NCBI RefSeq assembly: GCF_033568475.1
Contig: NC_133121.1
Location: 128,434,375 to 128,498,374 of the forward strand
Direction: 5' to 3'
Length of the DNA: 64,000 bases
Source of the DNA: Henckelia pumila
Taxonomy: Eukaryota > Streptophyta > Magnoliopsida > Lamiales > Gesneriaceae
Shown: positions 24,492-35,990 of the stretch, piece by piece
How positions within the stretch are numbered: position 1 is the stretch's first letter
Layout: each line of letters begins with the position of its first letter
Made by a program: the position numbers and the translations under genes
Notes under the pieces: model-generated
Database searches by the model: none
What the model saw: only the letters and a program-made list of their open reading frames with translations
What the model was told of the DNA's origin: nothing

Positions 24492-27400
24492 ATGAATTCG
24501 CGCAATTAACTATTCTCTATTCTCGAACAAAATAAACTGACTGGCGCAAACTATACGGAATGGTTCCGTAAGTTGAAGATTGTCTTGACCTCGGAAAAGA
24601 TGCTCTACGTGTTAGAAAAATCTCCTCCGAAGGAAGCACCAGCTGATGTAAGTCCGAAAGAGTTGGCCAAACTTGATACATGGTGGGACCATGATATCAA
24701 GGCCAAATGCTATATGCAAGCCTCGATGTCTGATGAACTCCAGAGGCGATTTGAGGATACCGTGAATGCTGCTGACATTCACGTACAACTCAAGGAACTT
24801 TTTGGGGCTCAATCGAGAGCTGAAAGGTTCGCTACTGTAAAAGAGCTAATGACGTGTCGCATGCGTGAAGGGACTTCGGTCCGTGATCATGGGGTACGAG
24901 TGATTTGGCTCATACAGAAGTTGGTAATGCTTGATTTGGTGTTGGAGCATGAACTCAACGTGGACTTATTACTTCTATCTCTTCCTTCTTCGTTTGACGG
25001 ATTTGTGGTGAATTTCAATATGAACAAGATAGAAGCCTCCCTTGAAGAGATGGTCAATATGCTTGTAACATATGAATCCACTTTAAAGAAGGATAAACCG
25101 GCTTTCTTGGTGGGCTCCTCTTCTTCTGCTAAGAAAGGGCCAAGTACAAAGGGTAAGAAACGTTCTGCCCCACCCAAGAAAACCGAACCCGAGAAGAAGT
25201 ACAAGACAAAGGCTTCAAACATGGAAAAGTCCAAGGATGTTTGCCATCACTGCAAGAAACCCGGTCATTGGAAACGTAACTGCAAGGAATATCTAAAGCA
25301 GTTGCGAACTGCGAAGGGTATGTTCTATATTGAAATAAATGTTTCACTTAATACTACTTCTTGGGTATTGGATACCGGATGTGGATCTCACATTTGCAAT
25401 GATTTGCAGGTGATGACAAGAAGTCGCAAGCTTAGGATGGGTGAGACCCAGCTGAGGCTCGGAAATGGTTCTAGAGTTGAAGCTAAAGCTGTGGGAGATG
25501 TTTATTTAATTTTGCAGAACGATTTTAAGTTACTTTTGAGAGATGTTTTATTTGTTCCAGATTTGATTAAAAACATTATTTCTGTTTCTATGCTTGATAG
25601 AGATGGTTATTCTTGCAATTTTGTGAATGGGATTTGCAATATTTACAAGAATGAATGTTTGATTGGAAATGGACAACTTGAAAACGATCTATATAACTTA
25701 AAATTAAAAGACGTTCCAATAAATTATGTTGATAAACCGGTAACAACAAACAAAAGGAAAATCGATAGTCAAAACCCGGCAAACCTTTGGCATGCTAGGC
25801 TAGGTCATATTTCCTCAAGGAGGATGAACAAGCTAGTGGGAGAGGGCATGTTTGATATGTCTGATATTAACTCTCTACCTACTTGTGAGTCCTGCCTGAA
25901 AGGAAAAATGACTAAATCTCCTTTTAAGGGGAAACCTGAGCGTAGTCAAAATCTGTTGGATTTGATCCATACAGATGTTTGAGGTCAATTTAGAATTGGT
26001 ACTCAATATGGCCACACCTACTTCATTACCTTTACTGATGATTATTCTAGGTATGGGTATTTATATTTAAAGAAATATAAGTCTGAAGCATTTGAAAAGT
26101 TCAAAGAATTCAAGGCTGAAGTAGAAAACAAGCTAGGTAAAAGTATTAAAGCACTTCGATCGGATCGAGGTGGAGAATACTTAAGTACCGAGTTTTTGGA
26201 CTATCTGAAAGAGAATGGGATTCTCTCTCAGTGGACTCCTCCTATGACACCTCAGCTTAATGGTGTATCGGAGCGTCGTAATCGAACTTTGTTGGACATT
26301 GTTTGATCCATGATGAGCTTCACTAAGCTTTCACCTTCGTTTTGGGGCTACGCGCTTGAAACGGTGGTGTTGTTGTTGAACAACGTCCACACCAAAGCAG
26401 TGGACAAAACACCATACGAGTTATGGAATGGCAAAGCTCCTAAGTATTCGTACTTGAGGATTTGGGGATGTCCTGCTTACGTAAAGCAGACAGTGGGAGA
26501 TAAGTTGGATAGTCGATCCACCTTATGTTATTTTGTAGGGTATCCGAAGAATTCAATCGGATATTATTTCTATCATCCTGCTGAAACAAAGGTGTTTGTT
26601 TCAAGGAATGCCACCTTCTTGGAGAAGGAGTTCTTATTGGATAAGAAAGGCGAGATGATGGAACTCGAAGAAATTCGAGAAGAACCCGAAATACAAAATA
26701 ATGATCCTACACCTCAGGAACCAATGATGGACACGCCTATACCTAGAAGATCCGAGAGGACTTCTAGACCTCCTATTCGATATGGTCTTCTTCTTGAAGG
26801 GGATCAAGATGAACCCGATGTTGGATGTGATCCAAGAAACTTCAAGGAAGCAATTTCTGATGCGGATTCAAATTTATGGCTTGAAGCTATGCAGTCGGAA
26901 ATAGATTCGATGCATACAAACCAAGTTTGGTCTTTAGTAGATCCTCCCGATGGAATTGTTCCAATAGGGTGTAAATGGATCTACAAGAGAAAGCTTGGGC
27001 CTGATGGTAAGGTATTGACCTACAAGGCGCGATTGGTGGCGAAAGGTTATACTCAAAGACAAGGAGTTGACTATGATGAAACCTTTTCACCAGTTGCAAT
27101 GTTCAAGTCCATAAGAATCCTTATTGTCATAGCTGCTTGGTATGACTATGAGATATGACAAATGGATGTGAAGACTGCATTTCTTAATGGAAACATTAAG
27201 GAAGAGATCTATATGACGCAGCCTGAGGGATACACATCCATGGGAAGCGAGCATAAGGTATGCAAGCTTCAGAGATCGATCTATGGTCTCAAACAAGCAT
27301 CAAGAAGTTGGAACCAGAAATTTGATGAAACAATAAAGGATTTTGGTTTCATCAAGAACCCGGAGGAACCATGCGTGTACAAGAAAGTAGTTAAGGATGC

Positions 27401-28406
27401 TGTGACATTCTTAGTACTTTATGTTGATGACATCCTACTCATTGGGAATGACGTAGGGATGTTGCAGTCAACAAAAATATGGTTATCAGGTAGATTCTCG
27501 ATGAAGGATTTGGGTGAGGCATCCTATATTCTAGGGATACAGATCTATAGAGATAGATCTAAGAGAATGATAGGACTCACTCAAGCAACCTACATTGACA
27601 CCATATTGAAAAGGTTTTCAATGGATGGGTCCAAGAGAGGACATCTACCTATGTATCATGGAGTTTCTCTATCCAAGTCCATGTGTCCCAAGACTGATGA
27701 AGAGATAGAGAAAATGACACATGTACCATATGCGTCAGCTATTGGTAGTATCATGTATAGGATGATATCTACCAGACCGGATGTAGCATTTGCTCTGAGT
27801 GTCACGAGCAGATATCAAGCTAATCCCGGTCAAATTCATTGGAAAGCCGTGAAGGACATTCTTAAGTACTTACGAAGGACTAAGAATATGTTCATGGTAT
27901 ATGGAGGAAGAGAACTAAAATTGGAAGGCTATACCGACTCTAGATTCCAAAGTGACGTGGATGACTCGAAGTCAACCTCTGGATTTGTGTTCATGCTCAA
28001 TGGCGGTGCTGTCTCTTGGAAGAGTTCCAAGCAGGACACCACAGCGGATTCCACCACTGAGGCAGAATACATTGCGGCATCAGCTGCTGCTAAAGAGGCC
28101 GTTTGGATGAGGAATTTCGTCCAAGAGTTGGGCGTTATTTCTGAAGTTGTTGGTCCAGTCCCGGTATACTGTGACAACACGGGTGCCGTTGCTCAGGCAA
28201 AGGAACCAAGGTCTCATCAAAGATCCAAACACGTACTGAGGAAATACCACATCATCCGGGAGATTGTGGAAAGAGGAGACATCACTGTCGAGAGAGTGGC
28301 CTCTGCAGACAATATTGCTGATCCACTTACTAAGCCCTTGCCAGGACCATTATTTGACAAACATCGCGAAGAAATGGGTCTACGTAGTATGACTAGTTGG
28401 CTTTAG
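24492..28406 (+). pseudogene. Copia gag-pol polyprotein with four in-frame stops
   Basis: A single frame of 1304 codons runs from the ATG at 24492 to TAG at 28404, with no frameshift but with stops at 24507 (TAA, codon 6), 25980 (TGA), 26304 (TGA) and 27156 (TGA). Visible parts: gag with one zinc knuckle CHHCKKPGHWKRNC (about 25240), protease WVLDTGCGSH (about 25362), integrase HHCC finger (HARLGHIS to CESCLKGK) and core (SDRGGEYLS), RT with YVDDILLIGN (about 27420), and RNase H ending in a TKPLP-type C-terminus. The stops at 26304 and 27156 fit single transitions from CGA and TGG codons. The element could move only with proteins from elsewhere. Confidence 0.9.
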
Positions 28407-28419
28407 GGCAAGTGGGAGA
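28406..28419 (+). other. Polypurine tract of the copia element
   Basis: GGGCAAGTGGGAGA lies just upstream of the 3' LTR. Such tracts prime plus-strand DNA synthesis. Confidence 0.75.
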
Positions 28420-28420
28420 T

Positions 28421-30266
28421 TGAAAGAGTGGGTGCCCGGTGAGCCAAATTGTGGCTAAGTGCTTTGATGACTCTTTGTATAAACAATCTTTTGTTTAATA
28501 TAATTTACACTTTTATTAATGGCAATGACTTTATCTTTCTTCATATTGTTATATTGTGATATACTATTGTTGTTTTGATAAAGACCTTGAATATACTATA
28601 GTGTATGTAAGATGTGGTAGTGCATGGGGATGACTATCATGAAACACATCTTATAGTCACTGTATATTCTAAACGGTTCCTAGTCGATTGAGCCGTTCGT
28701 TAATAAGGATAAGGATCGCTCGAGATTGAGACTAGCATTTGCGATGCCGAGTACCACGTTTCATTGGTATGGAACATAGAGATGTTCAAAGCATGCAAAT
28801 GGATATTCATACGATGAATGATCGAACTACCCTATCCGGACTTTCCAAGTGGTTATCACTTATCGAGTGGATAAAGTCCGCGGTTTTGGTTGTACACCAT
28901 TAGTCCTTACTACTTGAAACATCATTGAGACTCTATATGCTAGTACTGTACTTTGACTCATTTACCGACTCTATTGGGGTCATCAGGTGTCGGGATTGGG
29001 TACAGTTACGACACATATAGGAGTCGATTCTTTGTTGTCAAGGATTCACCACATACTTGCGAGTGTGGATATCATATGCAATCTGAGGAGATATTAGTGT
29101 GACGAATCTCTGGCCAGAGTACATGATGTGTTTTAAGAAATGGTTTCTTAGTAGCACATGCGATGTCACTATTTGATCTTCAAGATGTATTGCATAGTTA
29201 TCGAATCTCGAACGACTCTCAATTTACCAATGGTTGTTGATTCGATCGGGATATATGGATGAAGGGACCGTACTGTATGCTAACCAAAATCTATTGGTTC
29301 TTGCAGGCACTATCAGTGATACATAGGGAATCATGGGGCGATGTTGCTAGGCGCTCTTACCATGATTCGATGGGCAAGTCGGAAATTGTTGTTCCGAGTC
29401 ACAAGGAGTTGTGAGCCCATGGCTAGCTGTATCCCTGAACCATTGAGGGTCACACAGAGTAATGGATTTTTAATCCCCGTTGAGATAGTTAAATTTAAAG
29501 AGTTAAATTTAATGAACAAAGAAGTGGGACTTCTTATTTAAGAGTAGAGGAGTAAGATTTCCTAAAATGACATAGGGATGGGCATTTTTGAAAATTACTG
29601 AATTCGGATTCAGAAAATTTATCTTGACTTTAAAAGATGCAGAAATGGTTTCTGTGCACATTGGTGAAATTGGTTTATCAATCTGAGTCATGATGAATTT
29701 TATATTAATTTCTGAACATGCGGGCTTTGCTTGTCAGGCTTGAACTTATGACTAATGGGCTCTAAGCTGTTAGCAGCCCACATTATAAATAATTTATTGC
29801 AGTACAGAAATTACACAACAGAGGTCACAAAATATTTTCGAAAACCCTAGCTGTGTTTTCTCTAAGTGGCCGCCCCCTTCCCTCTCTGCTCGGGAAAATC
29901 CAGCCTGTGAATTTTGAATTTGCAGTCTGGTTTAACGGATCAAATTAGTTAATTCTCTTCGTAGAAACTTCTGATAGATTTTCTAGTGCAATCTATCAGA
30001 GGGATTAAATCTCTGTTCGTGGACCTGATTGAAGAACAGTTCGTCCATCAGTTCCTGGGAGATACAACAAGAGCAGAGCAATCTGTTGGTGTCCATAATC
30101 TCGATTCGAGATTGGAGGTAAAAATTTAATTGTGATTTAATTTTTACACGCACAATTTAATCGTAAAGTTTTGATACCCATTATGGAATCGTTCCATATA
30201 AAAAAATTTTAAACTTTTGCTGCACCGGGTATCAATTCTGATTGATCTGATCGCCGTTCTCCAACA
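28421..30266 (+). repeat. 3' LTR of the copia element
   Basis: Same length as the 5' LTR and about 98 percent identical by eye. It is followed by the target duplication CTAAA and then by the right half of the hAT-like element. Confidence 0.92.
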
Positions 30267-30779
30267 CTAAAAACCCACCTTTTGGCGGGCCGACCCACCA
30301 TTCTGACGGGCCGGAAATCCTCAACCCAACCCAATCCAAGGTGGGTTGCGGGTTAGGAGGGCCGGCCTGCGGGTTGGCTCACGACAAATACAAATAAATA
30401 AATAAAATTATAATTAATTATAAATATCATTTCATAAATAAATATTAATAGAAATATATTAATAAAATTTTAAATTATTGATTTCATGTATGTAAATTTT
30501 ATATAAAGTAATTAATACAAAAAAAATTCATAATTTTTATTAAAAAATACATATATCATAATAAAAATAAAAATAAATTATTAATAATCCAGGCCCGCGG
30601 GCCAACCCGCGCGGGTCGCGGGCCTTGGCGGGTTGGCCCATCTAGGCCCACCTTTTGTTGGGTTGAAAAAATGTCAACCCAACCCACTTAAATTGTATGG
30701 CGGGCCGGGCCGACCCGACGGGCCTATCCCAAATTGACGGCTCTACTGATAATCGCGGAAGGCCCAAGGGGAAAAATAC

Positions 30780-31050
30780 ATATGATGTTTTAGATCGGTT
30801 TTTTGGTCGCTCCAAAAGACTAATAAACCGCTCCAAAAACATAACATAGCATCGTTTCCAAAAACGCTCTAACAATCCACGACTTTAGGTGTGGTTGTCA
30901 ACAACCGCTGCGGAAAGTACTCATTTAAAGCGGTTGTCTAACCGCTTCTACAACTCTTATCTTTTACAATCGGTTATTGGGAACCGCTTTTGTTGCTGTC
31001 ATTGGTTAGAGCGGTTCAATAAATGCTCCTAAATAACCGGTCCTAAAACA
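30780..31050. repeat. Subterminal repeats, 5' end of the CACTA element
   Basis: Multiple short copies of AACCGCT, AGCGGTT and related words in both orientations, ending in a T-run and TGTAATT. They mirror the cluster at 10064-10260. Confidence 0.6.
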
Positions 31051-31067
31051 TTGTTTTTTTTGTAATT

Positions 31068-31360
31068 ATAACATCATAGACAACACTGTTGTTTTTCTTT
31101 TCATGCATGTTTAGGATTTTAGGCATTCTGCATTCACCTTGTGATGTGTAGTGTTTTAATCTCTGTTACAGTGATTCGACTAATGCCAAGTTTTTCAGTA
31201 AAATTTTTATTGAAACACACGGGCCCTTGAAAATCGAACTCTGACTAAACCACGGAGTAGTTGAGGGATGTACGTGTATTCCATGTTCTTGTCCCATGTG
31301 AAAGGTGGTTTTGAAAATTCAATGTTCAGCTTTTTAATAAGTTTGATGACCAATGACATA
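31068..31360. other. Short unassigned stretch between the CACTA end and a solo LTR
   Basis: No ORF, RNA gene or repeat is recognised here. Confidence 0.4.
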
Positions 31361-31365
31361 TATAC

Positions 31366-33350
31366 TGTAACGCCCCGTTTTTATCTTAAATGAGTTTATT
31401 TGAATTAATCGGAGATTTCAGAGTTCTCGAGCCGACTTGATTTTGATCAGGGTCCTTTTTGCAAATTTTGGAAATTTCAGGGACTAAAATGCAAATATGG
31501 GATTTTATATATTATCTACACTTAGATTTTTATTTGAGAAGTCTCATCTTCCTCCCCAAACCGTGAAGCACCATTGAAGCTTGGGAAAACGCCTTTCAAG
31601 CTTTTCCAATCTCGGTTTTCGGTCGATCCGTCCGTTAGAAATTATTTCTGAAGGCAGATTAGTGATCACTGCAGTGAGAGCTCCGTTATATCGTAAGTTT
31701 TTCTACGATCGAATACATTCTAGTTTTTGGATGTTGCTAGAATCGTTCTAGATTCGAGTATGTTGTTCTAGACAGAGTTCTGATCGTTTATTATCTGTCG
31801 GTTTTGAATTAGAGCGACGTTCGGATTTGTTATGATTTTTAAAAGCCATTTTCGAAAACTTGGATTTTGAGATTGATGGGTTTGCTTTGTTATTGTTGTT
31901 TTGGGCATTGATATGAGGTTATATCAGTATTGTGAACTGCTGTCTGCATTTCCGGTTTGTTCAGTTTATAGCCGTTATGCCGTCGGTTTGAGTTTTGGGT
32001 TTTCGAATCGTTTTTGTATTGATTGAAGCCTTGTCTTGTGAGTGATCGTGGTTGTTGATCAACTCATGTTTTCGTACAGATTCGTTGGAGTTTGTCGAGC
32101 CCTGTGTTAGCAGCATTGTTCGTCGAGAGTTGGACGAAGAATGGTAAAGAGATTTCCTTGAACCGTTGTTTGTTGTTTAGGTTGTATAGTTGTTGATACA
32201 ATCTTTTGTTGTAGCTTGTCCGGAGTTGGATCTACGACATTGAAAGTTAAAAGCAGTCATCGTAGCGGGATAGCATACTCGGGACAGTTGGTTCTCGAGT
32301 TTCCCTTAAAATCACATATTGCATCGATACTGGTTCTAGTTTATGGAACCTGTATTTTGTTGATTATTTGAATGAATTATATGGCTAAGTTCCTTTTGTT
32401 CCCATATGCATTCATATTGAGCAAGCACTATTGTTTCGATGGGCAGAACAGCCCTTTTGTTAGACGTTTGGGAGCTATAGTCGAGTGGCCTAGGACGTAG
32501 TCGTTGCGCCTAGTGCTAGCATACTCATTATAGTTGCTCAAAGTCTAGAGGAGTGGGATACGTGGCACCACCTCGATTGGGAGAGTCGGTGAGTCGTCAC
32601 GTGATCTCATCCTCGGGATCCCAAAAGCACAGCAGCAATCCTTTGTTTATCAGATTTGATATCCCGGTTTTAAGACATGCATTTCATTACGTTGTTATTG
32701 ATTGTGTTGTTGTCCTTAAAGCATGGTTATTGTTGTATTACTTGATATGTTGCTTTTACTGGGATTATCATTCTCACCGGTTATCCGGCTGTTGCTTTGT
32801 TTTGTATGTGTACTTGGCAACAGGAAGGGCAGGATCAAGTCAGCATAGACCTGGTTAGCGTCCAGAGCAAGAGATAGAAGTGAGACTCGTTTAGAAGTCG
32901 AATCAGCATGTCAACCTAGTTATGTTTTGCGAACATGTTTAGTCATTCGAACTTCTCGTAATTGTTTTGTAAGCAAGAATCGATGTAGGTACTACCGTAT
33001 TGAATGTTTCTCTTCCCTAAACCTTTCTTGTATTGTTTTGGCATGTCAAATACTCTTAATGCAAGTGTTCAGGTTTTGATTGAGTTTATTTCAGTGCCTT
33101 CACTTCTCTGGGCGAAGGGACGGCGCGGGCGCGCGGTTGTTGGCGCGGGCGCGCGGCCTCCTTGCGAGGTATGAGCGCGGGCGCGCTGCCTTAGGCACGG
33201 GCGCGCTGGTTTTTGCGGGGCTTAGGCGTGGGCGCGCTGATGTCAGCGAGGGCGCGCGAGCCTCCTTCAAAAAAAAAATATATATTATTGGTTTCTTTTT
33301 TACATATCGCTTGTTCTCTGATATTAGTTGATTAGAAACGAGGTCTCACA
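31366..33350 (+). mobile_element. Solo LTR of a chromovirus-type gypsy element
   Basis: It starts TGTAACGCCCC and ends GAGGTCTCACA, flanked by a perfect 5-bp duplication TATAC (31361-31365 and 33351-33355), with no internal region. It is distantly similar to the LTRs at 40393 and 47327: all share a segment around TTATCCGGCT and a GC-rich module (here 33115-33270, repeated GCGCGGGCGCGC words). Confidence 0.85.
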
Positions 33351-33355
33351 TATAC

Positions 33356-35453
33356 AAACTTTGTAAATCATCAGAAGAAAATGGAAAAAGCTACCTAATT
33401 GAGTCCAATGAAGACTGTTCTTTTAGTGTGCAGGCTACCACTTCTGAAAATTTTCTGAAATCGAGGGTAATAAAGTGTGTAAATCTCAAATACTTTTTGA
33501 AAAACTATGGTGTTGTTGATGATGCTGTCAACATGAAAGACAACACTGCACTTGTGAACATATCATGTGCATGTGGTTGCATTTTATTTCTATGTTACAT
33601 TCTGTTTTTAGGCATAAAATAAGACATGCATATGCATTCAAAATTGTGAATATTTTCTGTTCAGTGTTTGAGGTTCTAAGCAAACAAAATTTGGTAAAAT
33701 ACTCTATTTACTGAAAATTGAATGTTTGTGATTGACAATGATTGAGTGGAGTTGAGCCGATGAGGAGTTATTCAAGGTAATATTTGGCTGCTATTAATCT
33801 CGGATTATTGCCATAATTGGGTTGAATTTTATCTCTTTAATTCAAAAGTTTACCCATTGATTTTTTTTCTCATTGGAAAGTGTTTCTGCATAGGTCTTTT
33901 GGAAGATGATGGATGATTGTTGAATTCGTTGTATTTTTCAATATACGATTTGTTCATCCTATGTTTTGCACAAACTGTTTTGTGTTGTTCAGTTTGATCT
34001 CTAACTCCCTACTCAAACTTCTATTTCACTTACTTTCTTAAACTTCATAGATGGTAGGAAAATATTTTGAATCTCATGGTTGGTGAAGAATTTTAGGTTG
34101 CTTCTATTTTGCTGAAAAAAAGGAGGAATATAGACCTAGCTTGGTCTGCATTTGGTGTTGAATCGTGTGTTGCCAACACGATATGTCAACACTAGTGAAG
34201 CTCCGCGCTACACTGCTTCTGACACTGATTTTTTACAGTTCACTCTTTGTACTATGAAGCCTCACTGGCTGAGTATTTGTTATTTGGACTGAACATTTCT
34301 GGACAAAAAGGGGGAGTGGTGACAAAGACAAATACTGCAAGTACTTTTGGAGCATATGAAGTTGATGAAAAGGAATAATCGGAAGCTGTATTTGTTTCTC
34401 TTATTGGTTTTCTTGTTTGCTCTGATTACTGATATAAGTGTTTTGCTCTGAAGTCTTATTTGCTTAGATATGCTTTTCTGCTACTTTCTGTTCTGATCTG
34501 TTGAGTGTTGAGAGTAAGTGTTGCCAACACTAACTCACAACACTTAGTGCTGACGTGAAAAAATTCAGGGGGAGCAGTAGTTATCTAACTCAGTGGGAGT
34601 TATTGCACTTGTGTGTGTTTTGTCCAAAAAGGCAAAAAGGGAGAGTTTGAAAGAACGTGTATATCACGTTATTCTCTAATTGAGAATTTTAGAATTTTGC
34701 CTTTCTTTGACATGTGCTTATATTAATCTCATGAGTTTAAATTAATCTTATCATAATTATCTTATCATGTATATTTTAGTTGAATAATTTATCTCTTGTT
34801 TAAAGAGATGATTTATATCTTATCAAGTCTGTTGATCAAATATTTTATCCTAACAACTTTTATGTTTGAATTTTTTTTGTAGGATTTCTAAAAAGATCTA
34901 TTTAAAAACACTATCCTACAGTACGAGAGGGAGAGCAACGAAGCGAGATCAATACAGAGAGAATATTTCAGAATATATTTGAGAGTTGATCGAGATTTTT
35001 CTGAAGAAACTTTATTGCCGATCGTTGCCGAATAACCGTGTTGCCGTAAATTGTTGGAGACACTTGAAGAATCACGCGAGTGAAGTGTTGATTCGAAAGT
35101 GGTTCCTTAGTTTTTGTTTTTTGGCACATGTGTTAAACATCATATTGGTTTTTCTATTCTAGTTTCTACTAGTTTTTATGATGTTCTTTATTTTCTCAAT
35201 TTGTTGAGAAAAGTAGATTTTCATATATGTTCACTAGTTGGTTTTTGTAAACTGATTTGTTTTTCTAGTGATCATTTTGCCATGAGGCACCGCACAAGTA
35301 TTAATTACTTGTGCATAAATATTGGTGTTATTTATTTTATGTTTAATTATTCCGCTGCATAAGTGTTTTTGTAGTGTTGACAACACTGAAAATAACACTA
35401 CCTCTGAAATTTTATATCTGGTATTTCTGTAATTGAGACGTCAAACCCTTTCA
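33356..35453 (+). mobile_element. 3' fragment of a SIRE-like copia element
   Basis: An internal remnant with several polypurine-like GGGGGAG words (34310, 34570) ends in AAAAAGGGAGAG, directly followed by an LTR-like segment. No pol sequence is recognisable, so the 5' part is missing. Where the remnant begins is uncertain; it may start after 33700. The family assignment rests on the purine-rich tail of internal sequence and the LTR size. Confidence 0.45.
34648..35453 (+). repeat. LTR of the SIRE-like fragment
   Basis: 806 bases from TGAAAGAACG to CCCTTTCA, directly after the purine-rich tract. TG and CA ends are present; no target duplication was identified because the other end of the element is lost. 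Confidence 0.5.
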
Positions 35454-35505
35454 AGAATAATCAACTTCACACTGTTTTACCTAACTGTTCTCTAATTAGA
35501 CTCAC

Positions 35506-35556
35506 CAATTGCCACTTTTATTAAACCAGGAAGATCAATCAATGTCAAATTCACAA
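35506..35556 (-). pseudogene. Dynamin-related GTPase exon fragment (G3 DLPG motif)
   Basis: On the minus strand this exon-like segment reads VNLTLIDLPGL followed by IKVAIG and a donor GTGAGT. VVNLTLIDLPGL is the G3 nucleotide-binding block of plant dynamin-related proteins of the DRP1 type, which remodel membranes at the cell plate and during endocytosis. Joined to the exon at 39683-39763 with matching phase, it gives VVNLTLIDLPGL with the first valine split across the intron. A 31-bp direct duplication (35528-35590) overlaps the exon start and places a copy in the intron. No further dynamin exons were found downstream, where SIRE and LTR insertions lie. Confidence 0.5.
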
Positions 35557-35590
35557 CTAGGAAGATCAATCAATGTCAAATTCACAATTG
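35528..35590. repeat. 31-bp tandem duplication at the dynamin exon border
   Basis: Two direct copies of a unit beginning AGGAAGATCAATCAATGTC, period 31. The period is not a multiple of three. Confidence 0.9.
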
Positions 35591-35990
35591 AATCAAAACA
35601 TATAGATATTATTGCTGTTAAATAAAAATCGCAATAAATAAGAATTGCATGTTGCTTAAAATAATTAGCACACATACAAATCTTGATACGTATACTTAGT
35701 ACTGAACAAATGTTAAAACTTAAAGGAACAGAGCTTCACTAGTAAAAAAAAAATAAGCTAGCAAGTAATTCATAAATTCATGATTAAAAAAAAAAATCAG
35801 TCCATAACTTCATACTAACATACATGGGTATGTAAACGAACCGAACGGTTCGCGAGCTATTCGGGTCTCGGCTCGGTAGAAAGCTCATTCGGTAAGCTTA
35901 TTGAGCCGAGCCCGAGCCTGATTTTGAACTCGACAATTTTCACGAGCCGAGCTTGAGCTTGAGCTTAAGGATGTTCGGCTCATGAGCTCG

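Larger units (their letters stand above)
20890..30266 (+). mobile_element. Complete Ty1/copia LTR retrotransposon, 9.4 kb
   Basis: It has two LTRs of equal length (1846 bases: 20890-22735 and 28421-30266), a 5-bp target duplication CTAAA (20885-20889 and 30267-30271), a methionine-type primer site, a polypurine tract and a single gag-pol frame in copia order (gag, protease, integrase, RT, RNase H). The LTRs differ at about 29 positions by eye, roughly 1.6 percent, so the insertion is fairly recent. In-frame stops make it non-autonomous. Confidence 0.92.
20841..30745. mobile_element. Non-autonomous hAT-like element, split by a copia insertion
   Basis: The ends are TAGAGCTGTC at 20841 and its inverse GACGGCTCTA ending at 30745 (one mismatch). 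A perfect 8-bp target duplication, CTGATAAT, lies at 20833-20840 and 30746-30753, the hallmark length for hAT. With the retrotransposon removed, about 530 bases remain, rich in GGCGGGCC-type words and a central AT-rich part. It encodes no protein. It sits within the 5' flank of the CACTA TNP2 gene. Confidence 0.8.
10045..31067 (-). mobile_element. CACTA (EnSpm) DNA transposon, with nested hAT-like and copia insertions
   Basis: Two minus-strand genes of plant CACTA type lie inside: TNP2 (16180-19770) and a Transposase_24-like gene (10621-12651). Both flanks (10064-10260 and 30780-31050) carry clustered short repeats built on CGCTTCTA and AGCGGTT, as in CACTA subterminal regions. The outermost bases are proposed from AATTACAAA at 10045 and its inverse TTTGTAATT ending at 31067, where CACTACAAA is expected. 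No matching 3-bp target duplication is seen, so the exact ends are uncertain. Without the nested 9.9-kb insertion the element would be about 11 kb. Confidence 0.7.

Noticed and set aside
32553..33331. ORFs of 83-101 codons
   Set aside because: Inside the solo LTR at 31366; composition follows the GC-rich module.
33428..33622. Short plus-strand ORF with a preceding TGTGCAG acceptor
   Set aside because: Only a few codons before a possible donor and no recognisable protein; too weak to call an exon.
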